A stretch of DNA of 5,550 nucleotides. It comes from an uncultured Opitutia bacterium (GTDB lineage: Bacteria; Verrucomicrobiota; Verrucomicrobiia; Opitutales; UBA953). The position numbers and the translations under genes were made by a program. Under the pieces are notes generated by a model. That model was not told where the DNA came from and did no database searches. It was given only the letters and a program-made list of their open reading frames with translations. Of this stretch, positions 1-5,495 are shown in pieces; positions within the stretch are counted from its first letter, which is position 1, and every line of letters starts with the position of its first letter. The stretch is from the NCBI GenBank assembly GCA_937875975.1, contig CALEEU010000062.1, positions 1 through 5,550 of the forward strand. Reading direction: 5' to 3'.

Positions 1-598
1 TGGTCTGGTAGAGAATCACCGTGGCCATCAGGACGATCATCGCGATGGAGAACCAGGTACCGAGGGGCGTCTCGGTGAAGAGCGAGATGATGACGATACC
101 GAGCGCGCAGATGCTGCCGATGACGATGGCTACCTTAAGGAAGGAGAAGTCCAGGTTCGTCATGAACACCGCCGCCGTCAGGGCAACGACGAGGGCGCCG
201 GTGGTCATGCAGGCCGGAATCAGGATCTCGCCGGGGTTGCCCTTGGTGACATGGGCGGTGTAGTAAATCAGTGGGATAAAAATCAGCGCCTGCAGGAGGA
301 TGTAGATGCCCAGGCCGGCGTATTGCGCGGCGCGTGAGGCACGATTGAAGGCCAGCGACTGGGCGGCGGTGGTGCCGACCCAGAAGAGGACCATGACCCC
401 GAGGATACCCCAGGACCCGATGCCAGCGATGGCGCGCATGAACGTCTCGGCGACGCCGCTCACGAAGAACCCGTATAGGGCGAGGGCGAAGGCGGCGAAC
501 GAAGCGGCCACAAGGCCGTAGGTGCGACGGAAGAAGGCCGCACGGTCAGAGGCTGGGGCGTCAGCGACGATGAAGGGATTAGATTCCATGTCCTCCAT
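1..598 (-). CDS. Bax inhibitor-1 / YccA family multi-pass membrane protein (partial, C-terminus outside window)
   Basis: This is an inner-membrane protein of the Bax inhibitor-1 (TMBIM/YccA) family. Characterised members act as pH-sensitive calcium leak channels (Bacillus YetJ) or modulate the FtsH protease (E. coli YccA). Reading from the ATG at 598, the visible 199 residues hold a polar N-terminus with 'RAAFFRRTYGL' (19-29). About six hydrophobic helices follow, near 28-47, 61-81, 92-114, 125-146, 154-174 and 182-198. Family hallmarks are 'AAQYAGLGIYILLQALIFIPL' in helix 3, 'NLDFSFL' (148-154) before helix 5, and 'ILYQT' (195-199) at the window edge; a seventh helix should follow. A second in-frame ATG at 589 has GGAGGA only one base upstream, which is too close, so I prefer 598; the choice is uncertain. 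The acidic residue usual in the 'ILYDT' motif is Gln198 here. The gene diverges from the exported-protein gene to its right. The substrate is unknown. Confidence 0.88.
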   Translation of the reverse strand, partial: MEDMESNPFIVADAPASDRAAFFRRTYGLVAASFAAFALALYGFFVSGVAETFMRAIAGIGSWGILGVMVLFWVGTTAAQSLAFNRASRAAQYAGLGIYILLQALIFIPLIYYTAHVTKGNPGEILIPACMTTGALVVALTAAVFMTNLDFSFLKVAIVIGSICALGIVIISLFTETPLGTWFSIAMIVLMATVILYQT

Positions 599-602
599 CT
601 TA

Positions 603-640
603 GCCCTTTCCCCCGGCAGTCAAGTCCGCCCCGCCCTTTC
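603..640. repeat. Two 8-bp direct repeats (GCCCTTTC) 30 bp apart, upstream of the BI-1 gene
   Basis: GCCCTTTC occurs at 603-610 and again at 633-640, exactly 30 bp apart. A GGCAG follows each copy, at 615-619 and 648-652, but with different spacing. The pair lies just upstream of the membrane protein start, and three helical turns would place both copies on the same DNA face. It could be a regulator site, but a repeat this short in GC-rich DNA may be chance. The minus strand between the copies also reads TTGACT (a -35-like hexamer), with TAAGAT 15 bases further on, which is a poor promoter match. Confidence 0.2.
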
Positions 641-731
641 AGCAAGCGGCAGGCTTCGGCACCGGCGACCATCTCACCCTAATGATTGCTTATGGTTGGG
701 GGCTTCAGCCCATGGAAAAACCGCACACCAA

Positions 732-740
732 TATGATAAT
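732..740 (+). promoter_or_regulatory. Candidate -10 element of the exported-protein gene
   Basis: TATGATAAT is an AT-rich island in otherwise GC-rich sequence and contains two overlapping hexamers (TATGAT, GATAAT), each matching TATAAT at five of six bases. It ends 8 bases before the ATG at 749, so transcription would begin at or within a few bases of the start codon. No ribosome-binding sequence lies between it and the ATG, which fits a leaderless or near-leaderless mRNA. I find no convincing -35 hexamer at the usual distance. This is inference from sequence only. Confidence 0.35.
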
Positions 741-748
741 ATTACTCA

Positions 749-1363
749 ATGAAAAACCTGCTTCGGAAAGCCGCCGCATCCGTCTTCGCTCTCATGCTTC
801 TCTCCGGCGGGATACTGTTCGCGGAAGAATCGGAGGCGAAGACAATCCAGAAACGGCTTGAGGAGACCCAGTCCTTGGAAGCTGAAACGCTTCGGGAGAT
901 TCTTAGCCTGACGGCGGCTATCAAGGCCTCGGCCAACCCTAAAGACATCAAGGCGGATGATGTCATCAAACTCGAGGAAAGGCTTGGATTTGCAGTCTAT
1001 GTCGAGGGCCGGAGTTTCGCACATTATAACGACCCCGTAGGCCTTGTTCGTCGTCCCGTCCCGGCCGACGAGAAAACCGTCACCAAGAAATTCACGGTCG
1101 TGCTCGAATCGGCGAAGGAAGACGCCCAGAAGGCCGTCAAACTTTACCAAGAGAAGAAATACGGCCCTGCCGCGAACGAGGTCAAGGATGTCGAAAAAAA
1201 GCTGGAAGGCCTCCAGCTTCAATTCGACGCGCGCAGCAAAGTGCGGGCTAAACGACTCGAGGAAAGGGCGAAGATCGAAGAAGTGGAAAGAATTAAGGCC
1301 GAAGAAATCGAGAAGGCTAAGCCCAAGCCGTCCTGCCCCAAAGAGGGCAAGCCGAAGTCCTGA
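749..1363 (+). CDS. Exported coiled-coil-like protein of unknown function
   Basis: I do not recognise a named family. The 204-residue product begins with a classical signal peptide: a basic start (MKNLLRK), a hydrophobic core at about 8-24 and a likely cut after 'LFA' (23-25). It should therefore act outside the cytoplasm. The mature part opens with a Glu/Lys-rich helical stretch (26-65). A short, more globular segment follows at about 75-105 ('LGFAVYVEGRSFAHYNDPVG'). A long charged region (about 110-190) is rich in Lys, Glu and Ala and probably forms a coiled coil. The tail is Lys/Pro-rich and carries the only cysteine (C196). ATG 749 is the only close start, because an in-frame TAA sits at 737-739; no Shine-Dalgarno precedes it. 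The opposite strand is also open here, but its product is an implausible Leu/Phe-rich mirror of the Lys/Glu codons. The gene converges on the cassette A-like gene. A structural or envelope role is possible but not shown. Confidence 0.75.
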   Translation: MKNLLRKAAASVFALMLLSGGILFAEESEAKTIQKRLEETQSLEAETLREILSLTAAIKASANPKDIKADDVIKLEERLGFAVYVEGRSFAHYNDPVGLVRRPVPADEKTVTKKFTVVLESAKEDAQKAVKLYQEKKYGPAANEVKDVEKKLEGLQLQFDARSKVRAKRLEERAKIEEVERIKAEEIEKAKPKPSCPKEGKPKS

Positions 1364-1368
1364 CCTCA

Positions 1369-1392
1369 AGAGGGGAAGCGCAGCGCCCCTCT
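1369..1392. terminator. Candidate shared terminator hairpin between convergent genes
   Basis: AGAGGGG (1369-1375) pairs perfectly with CCCCTCT (1386-1392), giving a 7-bp GC-rich stem with a 10-base loop. It begins 6 bases after the stop codon of the plus-strand gene and lies just past the stop of the minus-strand gene. The plus strand continues into CAAATTT, a weak U-tract; the minus strand has none. It is well placed to end both transcripts but is not a textbook intrinsic terminator on either side. Confidence 0.5.
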
Positions 1393-1398
1393 CAAATT

Positions 1399-3921
1399 TC
1401 ACCGGTTACGAAACCGGACCGATATTATCCTGAACCGGCGGCCGAGGTGGCTTGTCGGATGTTCTTCGGCCACTCTCTGGACGATCAGCTCACAGACAGA
1501 GCTCCCACCCTCCCCTTCGGCCCGCCCGGTGATTTTAAAAGTGTCCCCCCGGACCGTCAGCACCGGCGCCCAAGCCTCCAGCAAGTCGTCCGCCCTAAGA
1601 TGAATGGGCAATTCCGAGGCCACCGAAGCATAGGGGCGGTTGATACCCGCGTCTTCCAAAGCGCGCTCCAGAATCCGTGATCGAGCGAAGGCCGCCAAAG
1701 AAGGATACGGCCAGCCATGACTCGGCTGTAGTTCGACGACTTTACGGGCTAGCTCGGTAAGCTTGTCCGCCTCGAAAGACCGCACCCCTTGCTGACCAGT
1801 CAGCCCGGCGAAAATCGTTTCCGGCAAGAATGCCGCAGGCTTGTCTGCGATATCGACAGGACTGAGCGCCCCCCATTTGGCGAGCGATGTACCGCCAGGC
1901 CTGGTAAAGAAAACTGGGCCTCGCAATTCCTGCGGTGCGAACGGGCCACCGGCATCCGCTTTCCATGGGCCTTCCGCCGCCCGCAAGAACGCCTCCCAGG
2001 CCTTGGGGTCTCGAGAATTGACGTTGAATGGGCCCACCACGTAAAGCCCCCGGGCGGCGTCGATCGATCCAGCGACCACACCGCCACCGGCTGCAATCAA
2101 GAATGGGTTATGCGAAACGACGCCCGGCTCGGGTGCCGTTAATGGCGCGGCAAAGAACGTGGAATCCAGGCGCTCGCGCCAAACTTCTGAGCCCGATGGC
2201 TCAAGATGGCGGAGTGACCCGACGGACAGACGTGGAGCGCTGAGGAAATCACGGAGTCTCACCGAGGCGAACGCCCCCGCCTCAATGGCCTCATGACGAT
2301 TAGGATGCAGATCCCAGAGAGGACCAGCCAACGGCGAAGCATCGTGATCCACAACGTGCAACGCCGAAGCCACGGGGTGATCGACGGACCAATCCGCGGC
2401 GTCGATCGAATCAGAGAAATCCCACCTCGCCCGCGAGAAACGCCCCGAGCCGGCGGCGGCCCAGAACTCCGTCATCTCGCGCGGCTTGAGGCGCACTCGC
2501 AGACAGGCCCGACGCTCTTCAATCACATACCCCGAACTATCCTCCCTCGAGTAATCTTCACCGGTGGTGCGAATGATAAAATCAGGGAAGGGTATGTTCT
2601 CCAAGGCGATGACGGGCTTGGCGGGATAGTCAGCGATGGCGATATCACGCGAGGGCTCACCCGCATACGGCCGAAGACGGATACCGACCTTTCCCCTGAA
2701 GCGCACGGCGATCTCGATCCGGTCCTTCGGCAGGAAAATCGTCGGCTCCGGGCGCTTCCATCCGGGACCATGAGCGGCCCGGTCCATCTTCCACGTCGTC
2801 TTGGTCAGGATACGTGCGAGGCCTTGCGGCTGACTCGTGGGCGCAGGATTGACCAACGCATAAACCTCACCCGGCAAAAGCCCACGCCCCGCCATGCCAT
2901 AGGTCGACGCATCCGTGATTTCCGCCCAGAACCACAGGCCCCGCTCACGCAGACCTTGACGGACGACTCCGAAATCCTCCTGCGGGCAGTCATCCAGATC
3001 CGCGACAAACGAACTCTGCGTCTCGAGATTGGTTACCGTCACCTCCGGCGAGCCGGTGATCTCCACGAGGAACATCTTGCCCTGCGGGCCGGCGAGCACC
3101 GGCACGGTGAGTCGATTCCAGAACACTACCGTGCCGTGGAACCGTAACCGATGTCGACCGTCGCTTCGTGAGTTGAAAAAGCCTAAGCTCAACCTGAAAT
3201 CCGCCAGCACAGGCAAGGTGGAGAGCGACCTCGAGCCGTCTTCGATGCGGACTAGCGGATATCCTTTCACGGGAGAGGACACGAAAGCGGAACTTTGCAG
3301 GACCTGCCCTATCGCCTCTCCGAGCTCCGAAGCCAGCACCGCGTCGTTGGAGAGATCCTTCTTCCAGCCGCCGTTGACAGGATTGGTGAGAAGACCTCTC
3401 ACCTGCCAGGAGCAAGCCGGGGCTGTCGCCGCACCGAAAAACTCAGGTCCGCCACCCGCCAGCGCAACCGATTGCGACGGCGATACCGACTCGGCCAAAG
3501 CGAACGGGAGCTTAGCCCGACCCGCGCCCGTCCGAGCCCAGGCTGAAGCCTGCCCGGAGGCTACCGTGCGTGCGGCCAAGTCGTACCCCATGGAAAGGTC
3601 CGTCACCGACCAACCCCAAAGGAGGGAACCATCCGCGAATTCGCCTGTCAGCTTCTCCTTAGCCGACTTGCCTGCGGTCACGAGATGTCCGGGCGATGAT
3701 TCATAACTATGGCCGACATCCGGACCAAGCCCTGCCTGTAATTCCGCAAGGCCAACTAAGGCCGCGTTTTCAGAGGCCATTCGCACTGCGCGTTCTCGCC
3801 GGACCGCCTCCTGCTGCCTGAGTTCAAGCAACACCAGCGAGGCCAACGAAAAGGCCAGCGCGACCAGCCCTGCCATCACCATCAGTGAAGCCAACAATGC
3901 TAATCCATTTCTCTTACTCAT
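1399..3921 (-). CDS. Verru_Chthon cassette protein A-like prepilin-type surface/secretion protein
   Basis: This 840-residue protein resembles the large 'A' protein of the Verru_Chthon cassette. That set of four prepilin-like proteins (A-D) is known from Verrucomicrobiota genomes; its function is unestablished but assumed to be pilus- or secretion-related. The N-terminus (MSKRNG, then hydrophobic 7-32, then charged 33-47) looks like a PilX-type prepilin helix with a possible peptidase site after Gly6; the usual Glu at +5 is absent. Residues 52-68 (NAALVGLAELQAGLGPD) match the family's post-helix segment. Family-like motifs return near the end: GPFNVNS (630-636), YPSLAAFARSRI (739-750), DDLLEAWAPVL with RGDTF (778-795), and CELIVQRV (810-817). 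The middle is variable. It is at the short end of the family as I remember it. No strong ribosome site precedes ATG 3921, which lies inside a perfect 12-bp palindrome. The gene diverges from the first response regulator, and no B, C or D gene is adjacent within the window. The assignment is from motif memory, not a search. Confidence 0.75.
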   Translation of the reverse strand: MSKRNGLALLASLMVMAGLVALAFSLASLVLLELRQQEAVRRERAVRMASENAALVGLAELQAGLGPDVGHSYESSPGHLVTAGKSAKEKLTGEFADGSLLWGWSVTDLSMGYDLAARTVASGQASAWARTGAGRAKLPFALAESVSPSQSVALAGGGPEFFGAATAPACSWQVRGLLTNPVNGGWKKDLSNDAVLASELGEAIGQVLQSSAFVSSPVKGYPLVRIEDGSRSLSTLPVLADFRLSLGFFNSRSDGRHRLRFHGTVVFWNRLTVPVLAGPQGKMFLVEITGSPEVTVTNLETQSSFVADLDDCPQEDFGVVRQGLRERGLWFWAEITDASTYGMAGRGLLPGEVYALVNPAPTSQPQGLARILTKTTWKMDRAAHGPGWKRPEPTIFLPKDRIEIAVRFRGKVGIRLRPYAGEPSRDIAIADYPAKPVIALENIPFPDFIIRTTGEDYSREDSSGYVIEERRACLRVRLKPREMTEFWAAAGSGRFSRARWDFSDSIDAADWSVDHPVASALHVVDHDASPLAGPLWDLHPNRHEAIEAGAFASVRLRDFLSAPRLSVGSLRHLEPSGSEVWRERLDSTFFAAPLTAPEPGVVSHNPFLIAAGGGVVAGSIDAARGLYVVGPFNVNSRDPKAWEAFLRAAEGPWKADAGGPFAPQELRGPVFFTRPGGTSLAKWGALSPVDIADKPAAFLPETIFAGLTGQQGVRSFEADKLTELARKVVELQPSHGWPYPSLAAFARSRILERALEDAGINRPYASVASELPIHLRADDLLEAWAPVLTVRGDTFKITGRAEGEGGSSVCELIVQRVAEEHPTSHLGRRFRIISVRFRNR
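1402..1417. repeat. Perfect 6-bp inverted repeat in the last codons of the cassette A-like gene
   Basis: CCGGTT (1402-1407) and AACCGG (1412-1417) form a 6-bp stem with a 4-base loop, directly before the minus-strand stop codon (1399-1401). It encodes the terminal residues 'RFRNR'. Together with the hairpin at 1369-1392 it makes two stem-loops in about 50 bases at the gene end. It may help termination or protect the 3' end of the mRNA, or simply be chance. Confidence 0.3.
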
Positions 3922-3928
3922 CGATGAG
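3917..3928. promoter_or_regulatory. Perfect 12-bp palindrome over the cassette A-like start codon
   Basis: CTCATCGATGAG reads the same on both strands and contains the ATG (3921-3919) of the minus-strand gene. Its position between two divergent genes makes it a candidate operator, for example for a dimeric regulator such as the neighbouring NarL/FixJ-type proteins. It could also hide the start codon in mRNA. Part of its sequence is fixed by the coding of the first codons, so chance is possible. Confidence 0.3.
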
Positions 3929-3996
3929 GAATAAGCCCTAGCCTGTTTCCATTGATAATAATCCGCAAAACAGGAGATATCTCATGCATCGATTCC
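3922..3996. promoter_or_regulatory. Divergent intergenic control region
   Basis: These 75 bases must hold the start signals of both the cassette A-like gene (left, minus strand) and the first response regulator (right, plus strand). They contain an AT-rich core (ATTGATAATAAT, 3951-3962) with a -35-like TTGATA (3952-3957) and a -10-like GATAAT (3954-3959), though neither has a good partner at normal spacing. Two palindromes flank the core: CTCATCGATGAG (3917-3928) and GAGATATCTC (3974-3983). CATCGAT occurs at 3919-3925 and again at 3988-3994. Confidence 0.4.
3972..3983 (+). promoter_or_regulatory. Shine-Dalgarno AGGAG fused to palindrome GAGATATCTC
   Basis: AGGAG (3972-3976) is a good ribosome site. 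It sits 7 bases before an ATG at 3984 that opens only a 10-codon frame, and 20 bases before the preferred regulator start at 3997. The 10-bp palindrome GAGATATCTC (3974-3983) overlaps it, so the site could be partly masked in RNA or occupied by a DNA-binding protein. Confidence 0.4.
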
Positions 3997-4016
3997 ATGA
4001 AGACATCATTGCGTAA
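3984..4016 (+). CDS. Possible 10-codon upstream ORF overlapping the response regulator start
   Basis: ATG 3984 is ideally spaced from AGGAG (3972-3976) and opens the frame MHRFHEDIIA, ending at TAA 4014-4016. It is in a different frame from the response regulator and overlaps its first codons (ATG 3997). Translation of this mini-ORF could couple to, or compete with, regulator translation. A frame this short can arise by chance. The ribosome-site placement is the only support, and the peptide has no recognisable attenuator pattern. Confidence 0.2.
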   Translation: MHRFHEDIIA

Positions 4017-4746
4017 GATCCGCGTCAGCCGTCCCGCCGCCTATTCAGCCCTCCCTCTCCCGAAGAAACCTTCGATATCTTCGGCACCTGCAGGCAAGAA
4101 ACGCGTGCTGGTGATCGAGGACCAATCCGCGGTCTGCGACCTGGTCGCGGAGATGATCCATGCGCACCCGCGCTGCGACCTGGCCGGTAAGGGCTCCGAC
4201 GGCGAAAGTGCGGTCGAGTTAGCGCTGCAGCTGCGCCCCGACATCCTGGTGCTCGACGTCATCATGCCCGGCGTCGGCGGCATCGAGGTCCTGCGCCGCC
4301 TCGGCGGCAGCCTCCCCGCGATGAAGGTGCTGATCTTCTCCGGCAAGCAGGAGCCTCACATCGTCCGTGCCCTTATGCAGGCGGGCATCCACGGCTTCGT
4401 GAATAAGAACGGCCCGCTCTCCGAACTCCGCAAGGCGCTCGAAGCCATCGCCCTCGGCAACACCTGGTTCAATGAGGACTTCAGCCGCACGGTCCGTCAG
4501 GCACTTGCCTCCCCCTCCCACCTCGGCGAAGGGGTGATCGACCAGCTGACCCCGCGCGAACGCGAGATTGCCGTGCTCATCGCCCAGAGCCACAGCAGCA
4601 AAGAGGTCGCCGGCCGCTTGAATATCAGCATCAAGACCGCCGAGAACCATCGGGCCAACCTGATGCGCAAACTCGGCGTCCGGGACGTGGCCGGTCTAGT
4701 CCGCTTCGTGGTCCGCCAAGGGTTAGTCGACCCGGCGGCGGAATAA
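3997..4746 (+). CDS. NarL/FixJ-type response regulator, first of a tandem pair
   Basis: This cytoplasmic two-component transcription regulator has 249 residues. After a Lys/Pro/Ser-rich N-terminal extension (1-33) comes a receiver domain (about 35-152). It has acidic residues E41 and D42, phosphoacceptor D87 in 'DILVLDVIMPG', S115 and K137, so the phosphorylation site is intact. A LuxR-type helix-turn-helix follows (about 183-240), with 'LTPREREIAVLIAQSHSSKEVA' then 'ISIKTAENHRANLMRKLGV'. I chose ATG 3997 because the paralogue downstream also begins MK-x-x-x-RK. An upstream in-frame TTG at 3952 would add 15 residues of poor quality. AGGAG lies 20 bases upstream, rather far, and serves a mini-ORF better. 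The gene diverges from the cassette A-like gene and is followed after 72 bases by its paralogue, with which it may be co-transcribed. No histidine kinase is visible, so its signal and targets are unknown. Confidence 0.92.
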   Translation: MKTSLRKIRVSRPAAYSALPLPKKPSISSAPAGKKRVLVIEDQSAVCDLVAEMIHAHPRCDLAGKGSDGESAVELALQLRPDILVLDVIMPGVGGIEVLRRLGGSLPAMKVLIFSGKQEPHIVRALMQAGIHGFVNKNGPLSELRKALEAIALGNTWFNEDFSRTVRQALASPSHLGEGVIDQLTPREREIAVLIAQSHSSKEVAGRLNISIKTAENHRANLMRKLGVRDVAGLVRFVVRQGLVDPAAE

Positions 4747-4759
4747 GATTGTTACCAAA

Positions 4760-4777
4760 GAACGCCCTTTTGCGTTC
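4760..4777 (+). other. Perfect 6-bp hairpin between the two response regulators
   Basis: GAACGC (4760-4765) and GCGTTC (4772-4777) form a stem with the 6-base loop CCTTTT, starting 13 bases after the stop codon of the first regulator. No T-tract follows, so it is not a standard terminator. It may lower read-through or stabilise the upstream message and so set different levels of the two regulators. Confidence 0.35.
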
Positions 4778-4789
4778 GCCTGCGACGGG

Positions 4790-4796
4790 AAGGAGG
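4790..4796 (+). promoter_or_regulatory. Strong but distant Shine-Dalgarno of the second regulator
   Basis: AAGGAGG is a near-perfect ribosome site but ends 22 bases before ATG 4819, and no ATG, GTG or TTG lies between that could use it at normal spacing. GGAG (4792-4795) can pair with CTCC (4812-4815), which would either fold away the spacer or mask the site; the stem is only 4 bp. Confidence 0.45.
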
Positions 4797-4818
4797 ACAG
4801 AATCACCGGTACTCCCCC

Positions 4819-5490
4819 ATGAAGATAACTTCCCGGAAGGCGAAATCGGTCGTGGTCGTAGAGGACCAGACCGCCATCTGCGAACTGATCATCGAGATGC
4901 TCGAGGCCCGTGGCGCCTATCGCGTCCTGGGCTCGACGGCCGACGGCAACGAAGGCCTCGCGCTCGCGAAGCAGCTCAAGCCCGACATCCTGATCCTCGA
5001 TATCCTCCTGCCGGGCATCAGCGGACTGGAAGTCCTCCGCCAGCTCCACGGCACGCAACCTGACCTGAAGGTCCTGGTCTTCTCCGCCAAGTCCGAGAAG
5101 CAGCTCGCACGCGGGCTCCTCAAGGTCGGCGTCCGCGGCTATGTCCCGAAGAGCGCCCGCCTCTCCGAACTCCGCCAAGCAGTCGACGCCGTCGCCGCCG
5201 GCGACACCTGGTTCAGCGAAGCCTTCCAAAAAGCCATGGCCGACGCCCTCACCGCGCCGGAAAGTGACGTCGACGCCAAGGGCTCCACGCTCACGGAACG
5301 CGAAAAGGAAATCGCCATCCTGCTGGCCAAGAGTTTCTCGAGTAAAGAAGTAGCGGTGAAACTCGATATCAGCGCCAAGACGGTCGAGAACCACCGCACG
5401 AACCTGATGCGCAAACTGGGCGTCCATGATGTCGCCGGTGTGATCCGCTTCGTCGTCCGCCAAGGCTTCTACGACCCTTCGGACGGCTGA
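4819..5490 (+). CDS. NarL/FixJ-type response regulator, second of a tandem pair
   Basis: This 223-residue paralogue of the preceding gene lacks the long N-terminal extension. Its receiver domain (about 9-126) has E15 and D16, phosphoacceptor D61 in 'DILILDILLPG', S89 and K111, all the residues needed for phosphotransfer. The C-terminal LuxR-type helix-turn-helix (about 156-215) reads 'LTEREKEIAILLAKSFSSKEVA' then 'ISAKTVENHRTNLMRKLGV', differing from its neighbour at only three positions in the latter 19-residue segment. By eye, about half of all aligned residues are identical, which points to tandem duplication followed by divergence in the sensing half. ATG 4819 is the only sensible start, since the receiver fold begins just after it. 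Its ribosome site is 22 bases away. The gene probably shares a transcript with the first regulator. It ends 5 bases from the stop of a convergent toxin gene. The partner kinase is not visible. Confidence 0.93.
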   Translation: MKITSRKAKSVVVVEDQTAICELIIEMLEARGAYRVLGSTADGNEGLALAKQLKPDILILDILLPGISGLEVLRQLHGTQPDLKVLVFSAKSEKQLARGLLKVGVRGYVPKSARLSELRQAVDAVAAGDTWFSEAFQKAMADALTAPESDVDAKGSTLTEREKEIAILLAKSFSSKEVAVKLDISAKTVENHRTNLMRKLGVHDVAGVIRFVVRQGFYDPSDG

Positions 5491-5495
5491 GCGGG

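Noticed and set aside
21..521. Plus-strand frames over the Bax inhibitor-1-like gene
   Set aside because: They are Ala/Arg/Thr-rich and have no domain features; the minus strand gives a continuous six-helix membrane protein with family motifs.
698..711. GGGCTTCAGCCC hairpin as a terminator
   Set aside because: The stem is only 4-5 bp, has no T-tract on either side, and no gene ends nearby, since both flanking genes diverge from here.
746..1402. A 218-codon open frame on the minus strand covering the exported-protein gene
   Set aside because: Its product is a Leu/Phe/Arg-rich mirror of the Lys/Glu codons on the plus strand. It lacks domain logic, and the plus strand shows a proper signal peptide and helical protein.
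2293..3147. A 284-codon plus-strand frame inside the cassette A-like gene
   Set aside because: It is Arg/Pro/His-rich low-quality sequence, as expected for the antisense of a GC-rich gene, while the minus strand carries recognisable family motifs throughout.
4723..5463. A 246-codon minus-strand frame opposite the second response regulator
   Set aside because: It is the mirror of conserved receiver and helix-turn-helix codons; the same kind of antisense frame appears opposite the first regulator (4219-4650).
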